Positions 44,353-53,191 of a stretch of DNA of 59,967 bases are shown piece after piece. Within the stretch, counting starts at the first letter, position 1. The number at the start of each line of letters is the position of its first letter. The notes beneath the pieces are model-generated. The model did no database searches. It was not told where the DNA came from and was given only the letters and a program-made list of their open reading frames with translations. The position numbers and the translations under genes are program-made. The stretch comes from Candidatus Poribacteria bacterium. GTDB lineage: Bacteria; Poribacteria; WGA-4E; WGA-3G. The DNA lies in assembly GCA_022822085.1 (NCBI GenBank), contig JAJECK010000055.1:1-59967 (forward strand), in the 5' to 3' direction.

Positions 44353-45360
44353 TTAATCTGAAACGATCCGTCTATCATAGATTAACTGTAAAGCAATATC
44401 AATCGGTGTGTCATTTCGTATAAGTTGCATTAGATTTCGGATTGAATGAAATCCAGCATCACCAATTAAGGAGGAAACAATTGTGGCAGATTGGAGATAA
44501 GCGATTTTTCGTTCGGAAGTAGAAAATTGAGAAAAAGGTTGGTTGAGTCCCGCTAACGACGGTAACGTTCCGTTTTTTTTCGCCTGTTTCAATGTGTGTT
44601 TTTCAAAGGATAAAAGTGGACGGGCAATGGTTTGTGCAAGTCCTTCATCAAACCAATGCGGACAATTACCATGTGTTAGTTTATCCACTAAAAGATGTGA
44701 CCATTCATGTCGAATTAGTGTCCATAATACACCAAGCTCTGGTTCTCCATCACCACAATATTTTAGCAAAATATGTCCATCATAGCACCCACTCGCCCAA
44801 GATGGCATGTCTGTATGTATATGTGATTTACCCGTATTTATGATTGAAATGATAACTTGATGATCAGGAAAGCAATCGAGTTTGGACCCAACATCTTTGT
44901 ATGTCCTTACAATAAGTTGACAGATATACCAAAGCGTTTTTGGCATGAGTGGTGGGTCTACTGACAACTTCAATATGTTATCATCAACAACACTTTGTGG
45001 ACTTTGTAAATTCTTGTCTTCAAGGATGCGGATAAACTCGGGAGGAGGTACATCAATTAATTTAGCTTCAGCAATAATTTGTTGATAGTATTCTTTTTCT
45101 TCTCTGATACGTGCCTGACGTCTTAGTATTGTAGTAGAATCGGGGCACAACTGAAGCGCGATGTCTAAGTATGACAATGCCTGATCCCATTTTCCCACCA
45201 TTTCGTACGCTTTCGCAAGGTCAGCGTAAATATGGTAGTGACTCTTATCATATTCTAATCCTGATAAGTAGTTCTGGATGGAATCAACATAGCGAGCTTG
45301 CTGATAACAGGCTGCCGCTTGTTGAAAATAGGACATGGCAAGTGCAGATGTATCAGGCAC
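44353..45360 (-). CDS. TPR protein with zinc-metallopeptidase (MA-like) domain
   Basis: 335 residues; GTG start at 45360. TPR repeats occupy about 1-105 (AACYQQARYVDSIQNYLSGL, ADLAKAYEMVGKWDQALSYL). The C-terminal domain holds HEWSH (about 218-222), an HExxH zinc motif, followed by WFDEGLAQT, where the second Glu is the expected third ligand, as in peptidase family M-gluzincins of the MA-like group (Peptidase_MA_2). No signal peptide is obvious. Partner proteins may bind through the TPR part. Confidence 0.8.
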   Translation of the reverse strand: MPDTSALAMSYFQQAAACYQQARYVDSIQNYLSGLEYDKSHYHIYADLAKAYEMVGKWDQALSYLDIALQLCPDSTTILRRQARIREEKEYYQQIIAEAKLIDVPPPEFIRILEDKNLQSPQSVVDDNILKLSVDPPLMPKTLWYICQLIVRTYKDVGSKLDCFPDHQVIISIINTGKSHIHTDMPSWASGCYDGHILLKYCGDGEPELGVLWTLIRHEWSHLLVDKLTHGNCPHWFDEGLAQTIARPLLSFEKHTLKQAKKNGTLPSLAGLNQPFSQFSTSERKIAYLQSATIVSSLIGDAGFHSIRNLMQLIRNDTPIDIALQLIYDRRIVSD

Positions 45361-45502
45361 GGTTTTTACAGCATTAAAGATTTTGGTATTAGAACAAAAA
45401 GGGGAGCAATATATAGACAGTCTAATTGGGAATCAATGAAACAACTTCTCAGACAACCTATGTTTCAGACAACCTATGTTTCTCCCCTGTTCCCCTTCAT
45501 GT

Positions 45503-46144
45503 TTATTGTGAATCAATGTCAACGATCTTGAAAGTTATCTCTCCGCTCTTAAACTCACTGCCTTCCTGGATAGGAGCAGAGTCTTTTACGCGTACACCAT
45601 CAATGTAGGTTGGAGTTTGACTTCCCAAATCCGTTATTGAGACTTCATCATCCTTCTTCTCAAAAGAGAGATGGAGATGTGCCAATGTTGGTGATTCAGT
45701 ATCTTCTATTTCTCCAGGATTTTGCCACCGTTTCAGCTCTGCTTCAGTCGGTGGTTTCAGAGAATTCGGCATAACATCCGTATCTACATTCCCCATTACC
45801 TCAGGACTGTAGGCTGGCTGCGGATTGAGCGGGAGACCTTCATCGGCAGTTTTCTGTTCTGATTGATCTTGAATTGCTTGCATCAGTTTTTCAGCAACGC
45901 GCTCCTTAGAACCTACTGTAGGCGTAACGCTTTCTGTTTCCTGGAAACGATAATGTGCAAAATCAATGAGATCTTTTATTTTATGAAAATGACTGGAACC
46001 CTGTATATTTTTTAACAGGCTTTTCTGTTTACGGCTGAGTTTCTCATTTTTCAACCAACAGGTATATGCTTCCTGAATCTCTGCTTCATATATATCGGTA
46101 TCACTATACCGAGCGGACATTGGTGTTTTTCTAAAGAAACGCAT
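45503..46144 (-). CDS. FHA-domain protein paired with the ECF sigma factor
   Basis: 213 residues. The last 60 or so residues look like an FHA domain, with SITDLGSQTPTYIDGVRV and EGSEFKSGEITFKIVDID resembling the FHA core (DLGSxNGTxxNG). The N-terminal region (about 12-70) is helical, with one Cys and several His but no clear zinc finger, and could resemble an anti-sigma helix bundle. The middle is acidic and Pro-rich. GGAGG precedes the ATG and the gene lies 37 nt downstream of the sigma gene, so it may control sigma activity by phosphothreonine binding. That role is inferred. Confidence 0.7.
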   Translation of the reverse strand: MRFFRKTPMSARYSDTDIYEAEIQEAYTCWLKNEKLSRKQKSLLKNIQGSSHFHKIKDLIDFAHYRFQETESVTPTVGSKERVAEKLMQAIQDQSEQKTADEGLPLNPQPAYSPEVMGNVDTDVMPNSLKPPTEAELKRWQNPGEIEDTESPTLAHLHLSFEKKDDEVSITDLGSQTPTYIDGVRVKDSAPIQEGSEFKSGEITFKIVDIDSQ

Positions 46145-46181
46145 TAGTTATCCTCCATGTATGAAAAACTATAATATAAAA

Positions 46182-46799
46182 CTATTGAATCCATTGAATT
46201 CCTTTATTCATTAATATCTGTCTTAATTCTTGTGTGCAACGGAAAATCCAAATCTTTACCGTGCCATCTTTTCTATTTAGTATTCGGGATATATCAGCAA
46301 CACTACATCCTTCTAAATGTCGTAAGATCCATGCAATGCGGTGGTTCGGTTTAGTGACCTGTTCAAGAGCTTTCTCTAATATTTCCTGTGCCTCCTGTGC
46401 GATAATATGCTTATCTGGTCCAGGTCTCCCATCTTCATATTCATTTAATGGTAAATCATCCTGTTCTTCAAGTGTCAGGAGTGATTCACGGATCCGATCC
46501 CTTTTTCGTATCGCATCTATTATTGTATTACGCGCAAGAATATTTAACCACGCTTGAAAACTACCGATTTTCGGATCCCATTTATTTTCTTGTAATTTTT
46601 GCCAGACCTTAGTAAAAACATCTAAACTAACTTCTTCTGTATCCTGATGATCTTTCAAGATCCTATATGCCTTACTATAGACCCAATTGTAGTGTTTATC
46701 AAACAACTGACTAAACGCCGCTTCATCTCCCTGTTTGGCTTGTGTTGCTAAGTAGGTATCTTCGGTTGCATTTAGGTCATTCTTCGCTTGACGCGCCAT
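46182..46799 (-). CDS. RNA polymerase sigma factor, ECF family
   Basis: 205 residues. Sigma region 2 is visible at about 24-95 (FSQLFDKHYNWVYSKAYRIL, DTEEVSLDVFTKVW, GSFQAWLNILARNTIIDAIRKR) and region 4 at about 145-200 (RIAWILRHLEGCSVADISRILNRKDGTVKIWIFR). There is no region 1.1 or 3, as in ECF factors. It is followed by an FHA protein, not by a typical membrane anti-sigma factor. AAGGAGGG precedes the ATG. Its regulon is unknown. Confidence 0.93.
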   Translation of the reverse strand: MARQAKNDLNATEDTYLATQAKQGDEAAFSQLFDKHYNWVYSKAYRILKDHQDTEEVSLDVFTKVWQKLQENKWDPKIGSFQAWLNILARNTIIDAIRKRDRIRESLLTLEEQDDLPLNEYEDGRPGPDKHIIAQEAQEILEKALEQVTKPNHRIAWILRHLEGCSVADISRILNRKDGTVKIWIFRCTQELRQILMNKGIQWIQ

Positions 46800-47208
46800 A
46801 GGTTTGCCCTCCTTAATCCTCCTTATGCCAATGGAAATATGAAACTAGTTATACTTATATTAATAACGCAACTAATTTGTATTAAGTTACAGATAAAAAG
46901 TATAACCTTATGTAATAAAATGTATGGAATTGGCGAATTAGAGGATCTTGTATAAAATGGTATGAATAAATGTATAACGTTGATTATGATAACATACAAC
47001 ATTAAATGTATCAATAAATTAACGTGAGTTTTATAATGTGATTCTGTAGCCGCTGTAGGTTGGGTTGTGAGCCGAAACCCATAGTTGTCAACTTAAGGAT
47101 TTTCCAAACGTGGGAAACTCTCTTCAGTCCCGTCCGGACGCAATGTTTATAGAAAAATGTTACCAATTCCTCTTGAGTTTATGAGGTAATATGATTGAAA
47201 TTTGGAAT
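46800..47208. other. Intergenic region with two repeat fragments
   Basis: No gene is credible. A truncated copy of the 18651-18818 MITE (47021-47081, from AACGTGAGTTTTATAAT to GAGCCGAAACCCA) is followed by a roughly 60-bp copy of the AGTCCCGTAGGGACG-type repeat (47121-47180), whose closest relative is 711-772 in reverse complement. Confidence 0.55.
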
Positions 47209-49239
47209 TTATTTCATCTGCAATATCAGATTTCCATAAGTATCAACAACAACAGAAAAATATGGTGGGACAACAGTCGTTGCGCTAAATTCTGTGATAA
47301 TTGCGGGACCTTCTATCTGATTTCCAGGTAGTAACGACTCACGATCATAGAAGTTAGTTAAATATGTTTCTCCTTCAAAGACAACGGCGTTTTGTGTAAT
47401 AATTGCATCGGGAGGTTCTTCTTCAGTTTGTGGTGCAGAAGTCAGATCTGGTTTGTCAGTTTCTCCAATTGCAGATAGACGCAAATTCACTATTTCAACC
47501 GATGCTTCAGGACGTGCATAACTAAATCGCTGTTCGTGTAAGGAATGAAATTGACTTACAATATCTGAGTTTTTATCAATGTAAGCCACACTTAATTCAT
47601 AAGATTGTCCTTCGTAACGCATATCAAGTGATCGTATGAGATTGAGTTGGGATCCTTCAAATCCTTCGTTTTTCATATCACTTTCTGCCCGTGCGATCAA
47701 TGAGGCAAAACCTACTTCCAATTGCTGGTGTATTTCCGATCCATCATCAGCAATTTTCAATAACACCGTCTGCGAATAATCTTTAACAACATCTGCATAC
47801 AACATTCCATAAGCAGAAAGTAAACCACCGTTGGGTGGAATAATCACATTTTGTATTCCAAGATTTTCCGCAAGAAATGCTGCGTGCAGACCACCTGCTC
47901 CACCGAACGACACAAGCGCAAAATCGCGCGTATCAAATCCGCGTTCAACAGAAATAACTTTAATGGCGCGTTCCATCGCAGCATTGGCAATCTTCAAAAT
48001 TCCATCCGCAGCTTCATAGGCTGAAAGTCCGATGTGTTCTGAAAACTTGTTGATATACTGCCGCGTCACATCAGGTGAGAGTGACATATTTCCACCTAAG
48101 AACAGTGTAGGCATTATACGACCTAAGAATAGATTGGCATCTGTAACAGTGATATCTTTTCCGTTGTTACCATAACATATTGGTCCAGGATCAGCACCCG
48201 CACTCTCTGGACCAACTCGTAACGCACCTCCAGAATCAACATAAGCGATTGAACCACCACCTGCTCCAACCGTATGTATATCAATTAAAGGCACTTTAAT
48301 TGATAATCCGCTGATAGTACTTTCCGTTGTCATTGAGATATCACCATCACATAGACTAACATCCGTAGATGTGCCACCCATATCAAAGGTGATAATCTTA
48401 TCATATCCTGCAGTTTTTGCTATTTGGTATGCACCGATAACTCCCCCAGCAGGACCAGAGAGCACGGTTTGAATACCTGCCGATTCAAAAGTATCTGTTG
48501 AGATACAACCACCATTTGAAAGCATCAATCGGAAAGAATTGGGAAACTCATCTGAACTCGTAAGTGTAGAGAGGTGTTTTTCTAAGGTAGGACGAATATA
48601 AGCGTTTGCTACAGTAGTACTGAATCGCGCATATTCACGATATTCTGGTAATATCTGATGAGAACACGAAATTGGAATATTGAGTTTATCTTCCAGATGT
48701 CCAGCAACAATCTGTTCATTTTTGGGATTGACGTAGGAAAAGAGAAAACAAATTGCTATTGCATCTAATTCTAAAGTTGTTAAATGTATAGCAAGTTCAT
48801 CAAGTTCAGATGGAATAACATTAGTTTGAATATCACCTGTATGCAATGTTCGCTCATTTATCCCGAACCTAAGATCTGCATGCACGAGAGGTGAAGGACG
48901 TTTGACATTAATATCGTATAGATTAGGACGTGTCTGTCTTCCAATTTCTAAAATGTCTTCAAACCCTTTTGTCGTAATAACAGCAATTCGTGCACCTCTA
49001 TGTTCAAGCAATGCATTTGTAGCAACAGTTGAACCGTGAACAATTTCCACATCATCATAAGAATTAATGTTATGTTGATTCAGAATTTCACTGACACCTT
49101 TAATTACAGCGAGTGCAGGATTTTGAGGTGTAGACAAAACCTTATGTGTGAATAGATTCCCGTTTACAGACATCACAATATCTGTAAAAGTACCGCCAGT
49201 ATCAACACCGATTTTTCTAAATCCATTCTTTTCTTGCAT
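47209..49239 (-). CDS. Hydantoinase A/oxoprolinase family protein
   Basis: 676 residues. N-terminal hydantoinase/oxoprolinase domain starts IGVDTGGTFTDIVM (phosphate-binding Gly-Gly-Thr) and has VVHGSTVATNALLE. The ASKHA-like central domain has ITFDMGGTSTDVSLCDG and GAGGGSIAYVDSGGALRVGPESAGADPG (key text shortened). It is HyuA-type, normally paired with HyuB as a hetero-oligomer for ATP-dependent opening of 5-oxoproline, hydantoin or acetone-like substrates. No hyuB is visible in this window. It is the last gene of the BMP operon. Confidence 0.9.
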   Translation of the reverse strand: MQEKNGFRKIGVDTGGTFTDIVMSVNGNLFTHKVLSTPQNPALAVIKGVSEILNQHNINSYDDVEIVHGSTVATNALLEHRGARIAVITTKGFEDILEIGRQTRPNLYDINVKRPSPLVHADLRFGINERTLHTGDIQTNVIPSELDELAIHLTTLELDAIAICFLFSYVNPKNEQIVAGHLEDKLNIPISCSHQILPEYREYARFSTTVANAYIRPTLEKHLSTLTSSDEFPNSFRLMLSNGGCISTDTFESAGIQTVLSGPAGGVIGAYQIAKTAGYDKIITFDMGGTSTDVSLCDGDISMTTESTISGLSIKVPLIDIHTVGAGGGSIAYVDSGGALRVGPESAGADPGPICYGNNGKDITVTDANLFLGRIMPTLFLGGNMSLSPDVTRQYINKFSEHIGLSAYEAADGILKIANAAMERAIKVISVERGFDTRDFALVSFGGAGGLHAAFLAENLGIQNVIIPPNGGLLSAYGMLYADVVKDYSQTVLLKIADDGSEIHQQLEVGFASLIARAESDMKNEGFEGSQLNLIRSLDMRYEGQSYELSVAYIDKNSDIVSQFHSLHEQRFSYARPEASVEIVNLRLSAIGETDKPDLTSAPQTEEEPPDAIITQNAVVFEGETYLTNFYDRESLLPGNQIEGPAIITEFSATTVVPPYFSVVVDTYGNLILQMK

Positions 49240-49273
49240 GTGTTAGTTTGAGGTATAGAGGGATTGCGTTCTG

Positions 49274-50233
49274 TTATACAACCACATTTTTAGGGTTACC
49301 ATTTAAGAAGGCAATGATATTGTCAACTGCTCCTTCATTGAGTAGCTCAACACCCTCGGGAGTCATATCAGCACAATGTGGAGTTAAAATCACCTGTTCA
49401 CAAGATAGTAGTGGATGATCTCTTGGAAGTGGTTCTTGATCATAGACATCAATCGCTGCACCACCAAGATGTCCATTGTCAAGTGCCTCGGTTAAAGCGA
49501 CTATATCGACAACTTGCCCGCGTGCTACATTAATTAAGAGAGCATGTGGTTTCATCTTAGCAAGTTCTCGTTCACTGATTAAATGATAACTATCATCTGT
49601 CAATTTAACATGGAGACTCACTACATCAGATTCCCGAAGTAGTTGATTAAAAGAGACATAATGTATTCCGAGTTGCCTTGCACGTTTAGATGATGAATGA
49701 TATGTCCAAGCGATGACTCTCATTCCAATTGCATTCCCAAGTCGTGCCATTTCTGATCCGATATGTCCTGTTCCGATAATCCCCAAAGTTTTACCTTGCA
49801 GATACATATTATCCATTCTTGGCCATTCACCTGCTTTCAAAGCAGAAGTCATGAATGCAGCACGTTTTGCCAGGGCGAACATTAAACCAAAACTATGTTC
49901 TGCCACAACAGGTGCTGTTCTACCGGGTTGATTACAAACAGTAATTCCTCTCTGTTTTGCTATATCCAGATCAATCATATCTGTGCCGATTGAACAAAGC
50001 GATACCATTTTGAGTTTTGGTAGTCGCTCCAAGACTTGTGCGTTCCACTTTACCATGCCACGTGAGTTGATTAGAATATCTGCGTCTTCGGCTCGTCTTA
50101 TTTTTTCTTCGTCTGATTCTGGTCGATTGAGATATAGTTGGACATCACCATACGGTTTCAAACGGTCAAGATGATATGAACCTTGAATTTGGGGTGGCGA
50201 GTCACCGGGAACAACAATCAATAGGTTTTCCAC
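49274..50233 (-). CDS. D-2-hydroxyacid dehydrogenase
   Basis: 319 residues of the D-isomer specific 2-hydroxyacid dehydrogenase family. NAD motif GTGHIGSEMARLG (about 150-162) after LGII. The catalytic set is Arg in NVARGQVVD (about 235), Glu in DVYDQEPLP (about 264) and His in TPHCADMT (about 282). The start is GTG (50233) with AAGGAAG upstream, 4 bases from the BMP gene stop at 50238, so translation is coupled. Substrate is unknown; it may process a compound imported through the BMP protein. Confidence 0.9.
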   Translation of the reverse strand: MENLLIVVPGDSPPQIQGSYHLDRLKPYGDVQLYLNRPESDEEKIRRAEDADILINSRGMVKWNAQVLERLPKLKMVSLCSIGTDMIDLDIAKQRGITVCNQPGRTAPVVAEHSFGLMFALAKRAAFMTSALKAGEWPRMDNMYLQGKTLGIIGTGHIGSEMARLGNAIGMRVIAWTYHSSSKRARQLGIHYVSFNQLLRESDVVSLHVKLTDDSYHLISERELAKMKPHALLINVARGQVVDIVALTEALDNGHLGGAAIDVYDQEPLPRDHPLLSCEQVILTPHCADMTPEGVELLNEGAVDNIIAFLNGNPKNVVV

Positions 50234-50237
50234 AACT

Positions 50238-51251
50238 TTACTTCCTTTGTTTTTCTTCAGATTTCGTTTGTGATCGTAAATGCGGAACTATAATATCGCC
50301 AGAAATTATCTTTTCTTTGAATTCCTTAACCTTCTTCAAAACATCTTCAGATAACAACGACTCATTATCTTTATCAACTATAAATTCGATTCCACCTTCT
50401 TTCAGACCATAGTTTTTCACGCCACCAGTGAAGGTATCAGATACCACATGTCCAATCATCTGATAAACTGACAATTCCACACCTTTAATTACACTGGTCA
50501 GAACTTGTCCGGGAATCAAACCGTTTCCATTGGAATCTACCCATATAATATATTTTTTTGTCTGTTTCGCTGCATCAAGTACACCTAATCCACTTGCACC
50601 AGCTGCAGCGATTATAATATCCGCACCTTTCTTATATTGTGCTAGTGCTAATTCTCTACCTTTTGCGGGATCGTCAAATGCCTTAGGTGTAACCCCTACA
50701 TAATTGACAAGGAGTTTGACATCAGGATTTGTCGCTTTAATTCCAGCAGCAAAACCGATTTCAAATGCTTCTACCAGCGGAATTTTCATTCCACCCACAA
50801 ACCCAACTTTTTTTGTTTCGGTTTTCATTGCTGCGATGACTCCTGCAAGGAATGTGCCTTCATGTGCTTTATAAATGAGCGATGCTACGTTTGTGGGTTT
50901 TGCTTCAGCGTCAATCAATGCAAAGTTAACATCAGGAAAATCAGGCGCGACACGATCCATCGGTTCACGAAAAAGGAAACCGACTCCAATGATCAGGTCA
51001 TACTTTAATTTAGCAAGTCGTCGCACTGCCATTTCTGTATCGGTATTCTGAACAGGATTAATTTCGGTGAGTTTGATATTCCATTTATCTTCAGCTTTCT
51101 TTGCACCAGCATAAGCAGCATCGCAGAAAGATAGGTCACCCCGTCCACGCACATCATAGATGAGACCGACTTTAATGTTAGCATAAGATGCCTGAAAAAT
51201 ATTAAGTGTTATAAAACAGAGACAGAAAATTAGCAATAAATTTTTGTTCAA
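50238..51251 (-). CDS. BMP family (basic membrane protein) ABC transporter substrate-binding protein
   Basis: About 337 residues from TTG 51251, chosen because TAGGAG lies 8 nt upstream and the product begins with a regular signal peptide (NKNLLLIFCLCFITLNIFQA). The frame remains open to 51287 only through another TTG without a ribosome site. Family motifs: KVGLIYDVRGRGDLSFCDAAYAGA, YDLIIGVGF, LAGVIAAMKTETKKVGFVGG and AAAGASGLGVLDAAKQ. BMP proteins capture nucleosides or similar solutes. No ABC permease or ATPase gene is seen here. Confidence 0.88.
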   Translation of the reverse strand: MNKNLLLIFCLCFITLNIFQASYANIKVGLIYDVRGRGDLSFCDAAYAGAKKAEDKWNIKLTEINPVQNTDTEMAVRRLAKLKYDLIIGVGFLFREPMDRVAPDFPDVNFALIDAEAKPTNVASLIYKAHEGTFLAGVIAAMKTETKKVGFVGGMKIPLVEAFEIGFAAGIKATNPDVKLLVNYVGVTPKAFDDPAKGRELALAQYKKGADIIIAAAGASGLGVLDAAKQTKKYIIWVDSNGNGLIPGQVLTSVIKGVELSVYQMIGHVVSDTFTGGVKNYGLKEGGIEFIVDKDNESLLSEDVLKKVKEFKEKIISGDIIVPHLRSQTKSEEKQRK

Positions 51252-51930
51252 AACCACATCTCCTAAATTAAAAAGTTTGAACTTCAAGATGAGACAATCT
51301 ATAGGGATTTAGAATTAATACCATTAATTAGGATACATCATTGAGGTTGTAAATGCAAGATATTTCGTATTAGAACGAGAAGGATAGAAATACAAAATTA
51401 AACAATGACAACTTTTTCAAACCTATACGGCTTATCAAAACTGAACAAGTAGGTCTATAACAGATGTAAAATAATCTTTAAATACGCATTATTCTGGCTC
51501 AGAAATAATAGCGTTGTATAAATCCACTTATACAACGCTAAGAAAATTTTGGTGTGTAATACCCTGTTAACATCAGATTACAACTCTTGTCTCCAAACAT
51601 ACCAGAGAAATTCAATTGACGTGAGTGAGATTGAATGGTAAAATTAGTTATAGAACTACCCAAGTACCGCATTTTTGCGAAAATCGTTTAAAAGTGAGGT
51701 AAGACGGTATCCAAACACATAAAATTTTAGATAAAATTTCAAAATCAACAAAATTCGCCTCTATTTCTGTTTTTCTGTATATTATATATCATTGACATTA
51801 AAAAATGCGTTGTACGCCAACGTGAGCATTAAAAAATTTAGCGAATTTCCGGTAATTTTTCTTCCTTCACAATTTTCCATTTCCGAGGTTTTATCTCAAT
51901 TTCGCACTAAATTTCCTTACTCAAAAATCA
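51252..51930. other. Intergenic region with hairpin and promoter-like site
   Basis: No credible gene. A perfect 12-bp inverted repeat, AGCGTTGTATAA (51510-51521) and its complement (51528-51539) with a 6-nt loop, lies ahead of the BMP gene and could be a terminator or operator. A good -35/-10 pair on the plus strand, TTGACG (51616-51621), 17-nt spacer, TAAAAT (51639-51644), faces the broken CRTAC gene. Confidence 0.45.
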
Positions 51931-52176
51931 ATGCGATACGATCTTCTTATTTTTCTACTCATTTTCTTTGTAGTACTATTTTCAAGCGAATCGAAAAGTG
52001 ACAGAACACAAAAACCTAATCCGATTCATGAAAGTGTGAACTTCACAGATATTACAAAAGATGTCGGAATCCAATTTCGCGATGAAAATGGTGAGAGAGG
52101 TAAAAAATATTTCATTGAACCACTTGATAGGCAATTGGTATTTTGGCTTATCACATATGGTTCACAGGATAATTGA
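51931..52176 (+). pseudogene. N-terminal fragment of a CRTAC/FG-GAP (UnbV-like) protein
   Basis: 81 codons: a signal-like helix (about 4-20) and then VNFTDITKDVGIQFRDENG, the start of the CRTAC/FG-GAP repeat family (its relatives go on with a Gly-Ser-Gly-AAFFDYDNDG segment). Here the reading changes after FIEPL and stops after about 15 unrelated codons, so the protein is broken. A C-terminal TPR remnant in the same orientation remains at 53005-53151, with a LamG/DUF1080-like gene between. Confidence 0.65.
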
Positions 52177-52329
52177 ATAGATGACATTGTTAGATTTATT
52201 TAGTTTGACATTTTTCTACTAAAGGCGTATGTTATAAACATGTTAATTACATACATTGTAGATAGGTGAATCAAGTTTTAGCAGATGGAGAAAATATACA
52301 ATACAATTATGGAGCAGTTGATTTATAGA

Positions 52330-53004
52330 ATGGTAAGAAAATTTCAAAGTAGTTTGATTTTGTGTCTTTTGATATGGCTTTATTTAATTGTTTCTTTTCC
52401 ATCATACGCTGGCACTATTTTATGGGATTTTGAAAATAATACTAATGATTGGAAAGTTATTAACGGGAATTGGGAAGTTAAGGATGGGGTCTATCAAGTC
52501 ATCAGAGATGTTAATATTGAATATTCACTCGTAGGTGATGAAGGTTGGGATGATTATACTATTGAAGCAAAAATTAGGCTCGATGAACACAATTGGGCAG
52601 GAATAGTTTTTCGCGCAGAAAGCGATATGGAGTATTACGTTTATTATCTCAGTGTGCAAGATAATAAGACTGAACTCTGGAAACATACTGAAGGAGCTTG
52701 GGTGAACCGTGAAAAAATTGCCCAGATGCCTGTGGCTGATGGAGTTACCCTAAAGAACGGAGAATGGTATATAATGAAAATAGATATCAAAAGTAATATT
52801 TTTACATTGCACATTAATGGAAAATGGCAAATGGACAATAGTGATGAAGACTATAGTAAAGGAAAAGTCGGAGTCTGGGCTTGGAAAACTACTGCAAGCG
52901 TTGACTATTTTTCTATAGAAGGTGCCAAGATTAAAAACACACAAGATGTTAATCCTGCACAAAAGATAGCAACTCTTTGGGGTACTCTCAAAGGAGAGTT
53001 CTAA
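52330..53004 (+). CDS. Secreted DUF1080/LamG-like protein with LATTWG-type tail
   Basis: About 224 residues from ATG 52330; in-frame ATGs at 52285 and 52309 would extend the signal region, and no strong ribosome site decides. Signal peptide ends near PSYAG. The single jelly-roll domain contains ILWDFENNTNDWKVINGNWE, then VGDEGWDDYTIEAKIRLDEHNWAGIVFRAE, typical of DUF1080/3-keto-disaccharide hydrolase-like folds, which also bind sugars. The tail NPAQKIATLWGTLKGEF matches those of 17757 and 39399. It lies between two remnants of a broken gene. Confidence 0.8.
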   Translation: MVRKFQSSLILCLLIWLYLIVSFPSYAGTILWDFENNTNDWKVINGNWEVKDGVYQVIRDVNIEYSLVGDEGWDDYTIEAKIRLDEHNWAGIVFRAESDMEYYVYYLSVQDNKTELWKHTEGAWVNREKIAQMPVADGVTLKNGEWYIMKIDIKSNIFTLHINGKWQMDNSDEDYSKGKVGVWAWKTTASVDYFSIEGAKIKNTQDVNPAQKIATLWGTLKGEF

Positions 53005-53151
53005 GACCACATACTTGCGTTAATCTGCTTCAAAAAAGGCGATTATAAAACGGCTGAAACTTCAATCCGTAAAGCAATTGCACTTGACCCAACGAACCCA
53101 AATTATCAAGAAGGCTTGAAACAAATCCAAAAGATTAAGGGTCAACAATAA
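53005..53151 (+). pseudogene. C-terminal TPR remnant
   Basis: 49 codons without an initiator, starting directly and in frame after the stop of the LamG-like gene. The text FKKGDYKTAETSIRKAIALD and QEGLKQIQKIK is a TPR unit. CRTAC/FG-GAP proteins with C-terminal TPRs are common in related bacteria, so this is probably the 3-prime end of the gene whose start is at 51931. Confidence 0.65.
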
Positions 53152-53191
53152 CAAAGATGTACATATAATTAATTAGAGTTTAGAGGTGAAC

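Noticed and set aside
46823-47014. Minus-strand 63-codon hydrophobic frame upstream of the sigma gene
   Set aside because: AT-rich intergenic sequence gives such Ile/Leu-rich frames by chance; no ribosome site was seen.
51510-51539. Hairpin as terminator of a plus-strand gene
   Set aside because: No plus-strand gene precedes it; it could only serve upstream of the BMP gene as an operator or leftover structure.
51792-52001. Plus-strand 69-codon frame before the CRTAC fragment
   Set aside because: No ribosome site and no recognisable content; it overlaps the fragment in another frame.
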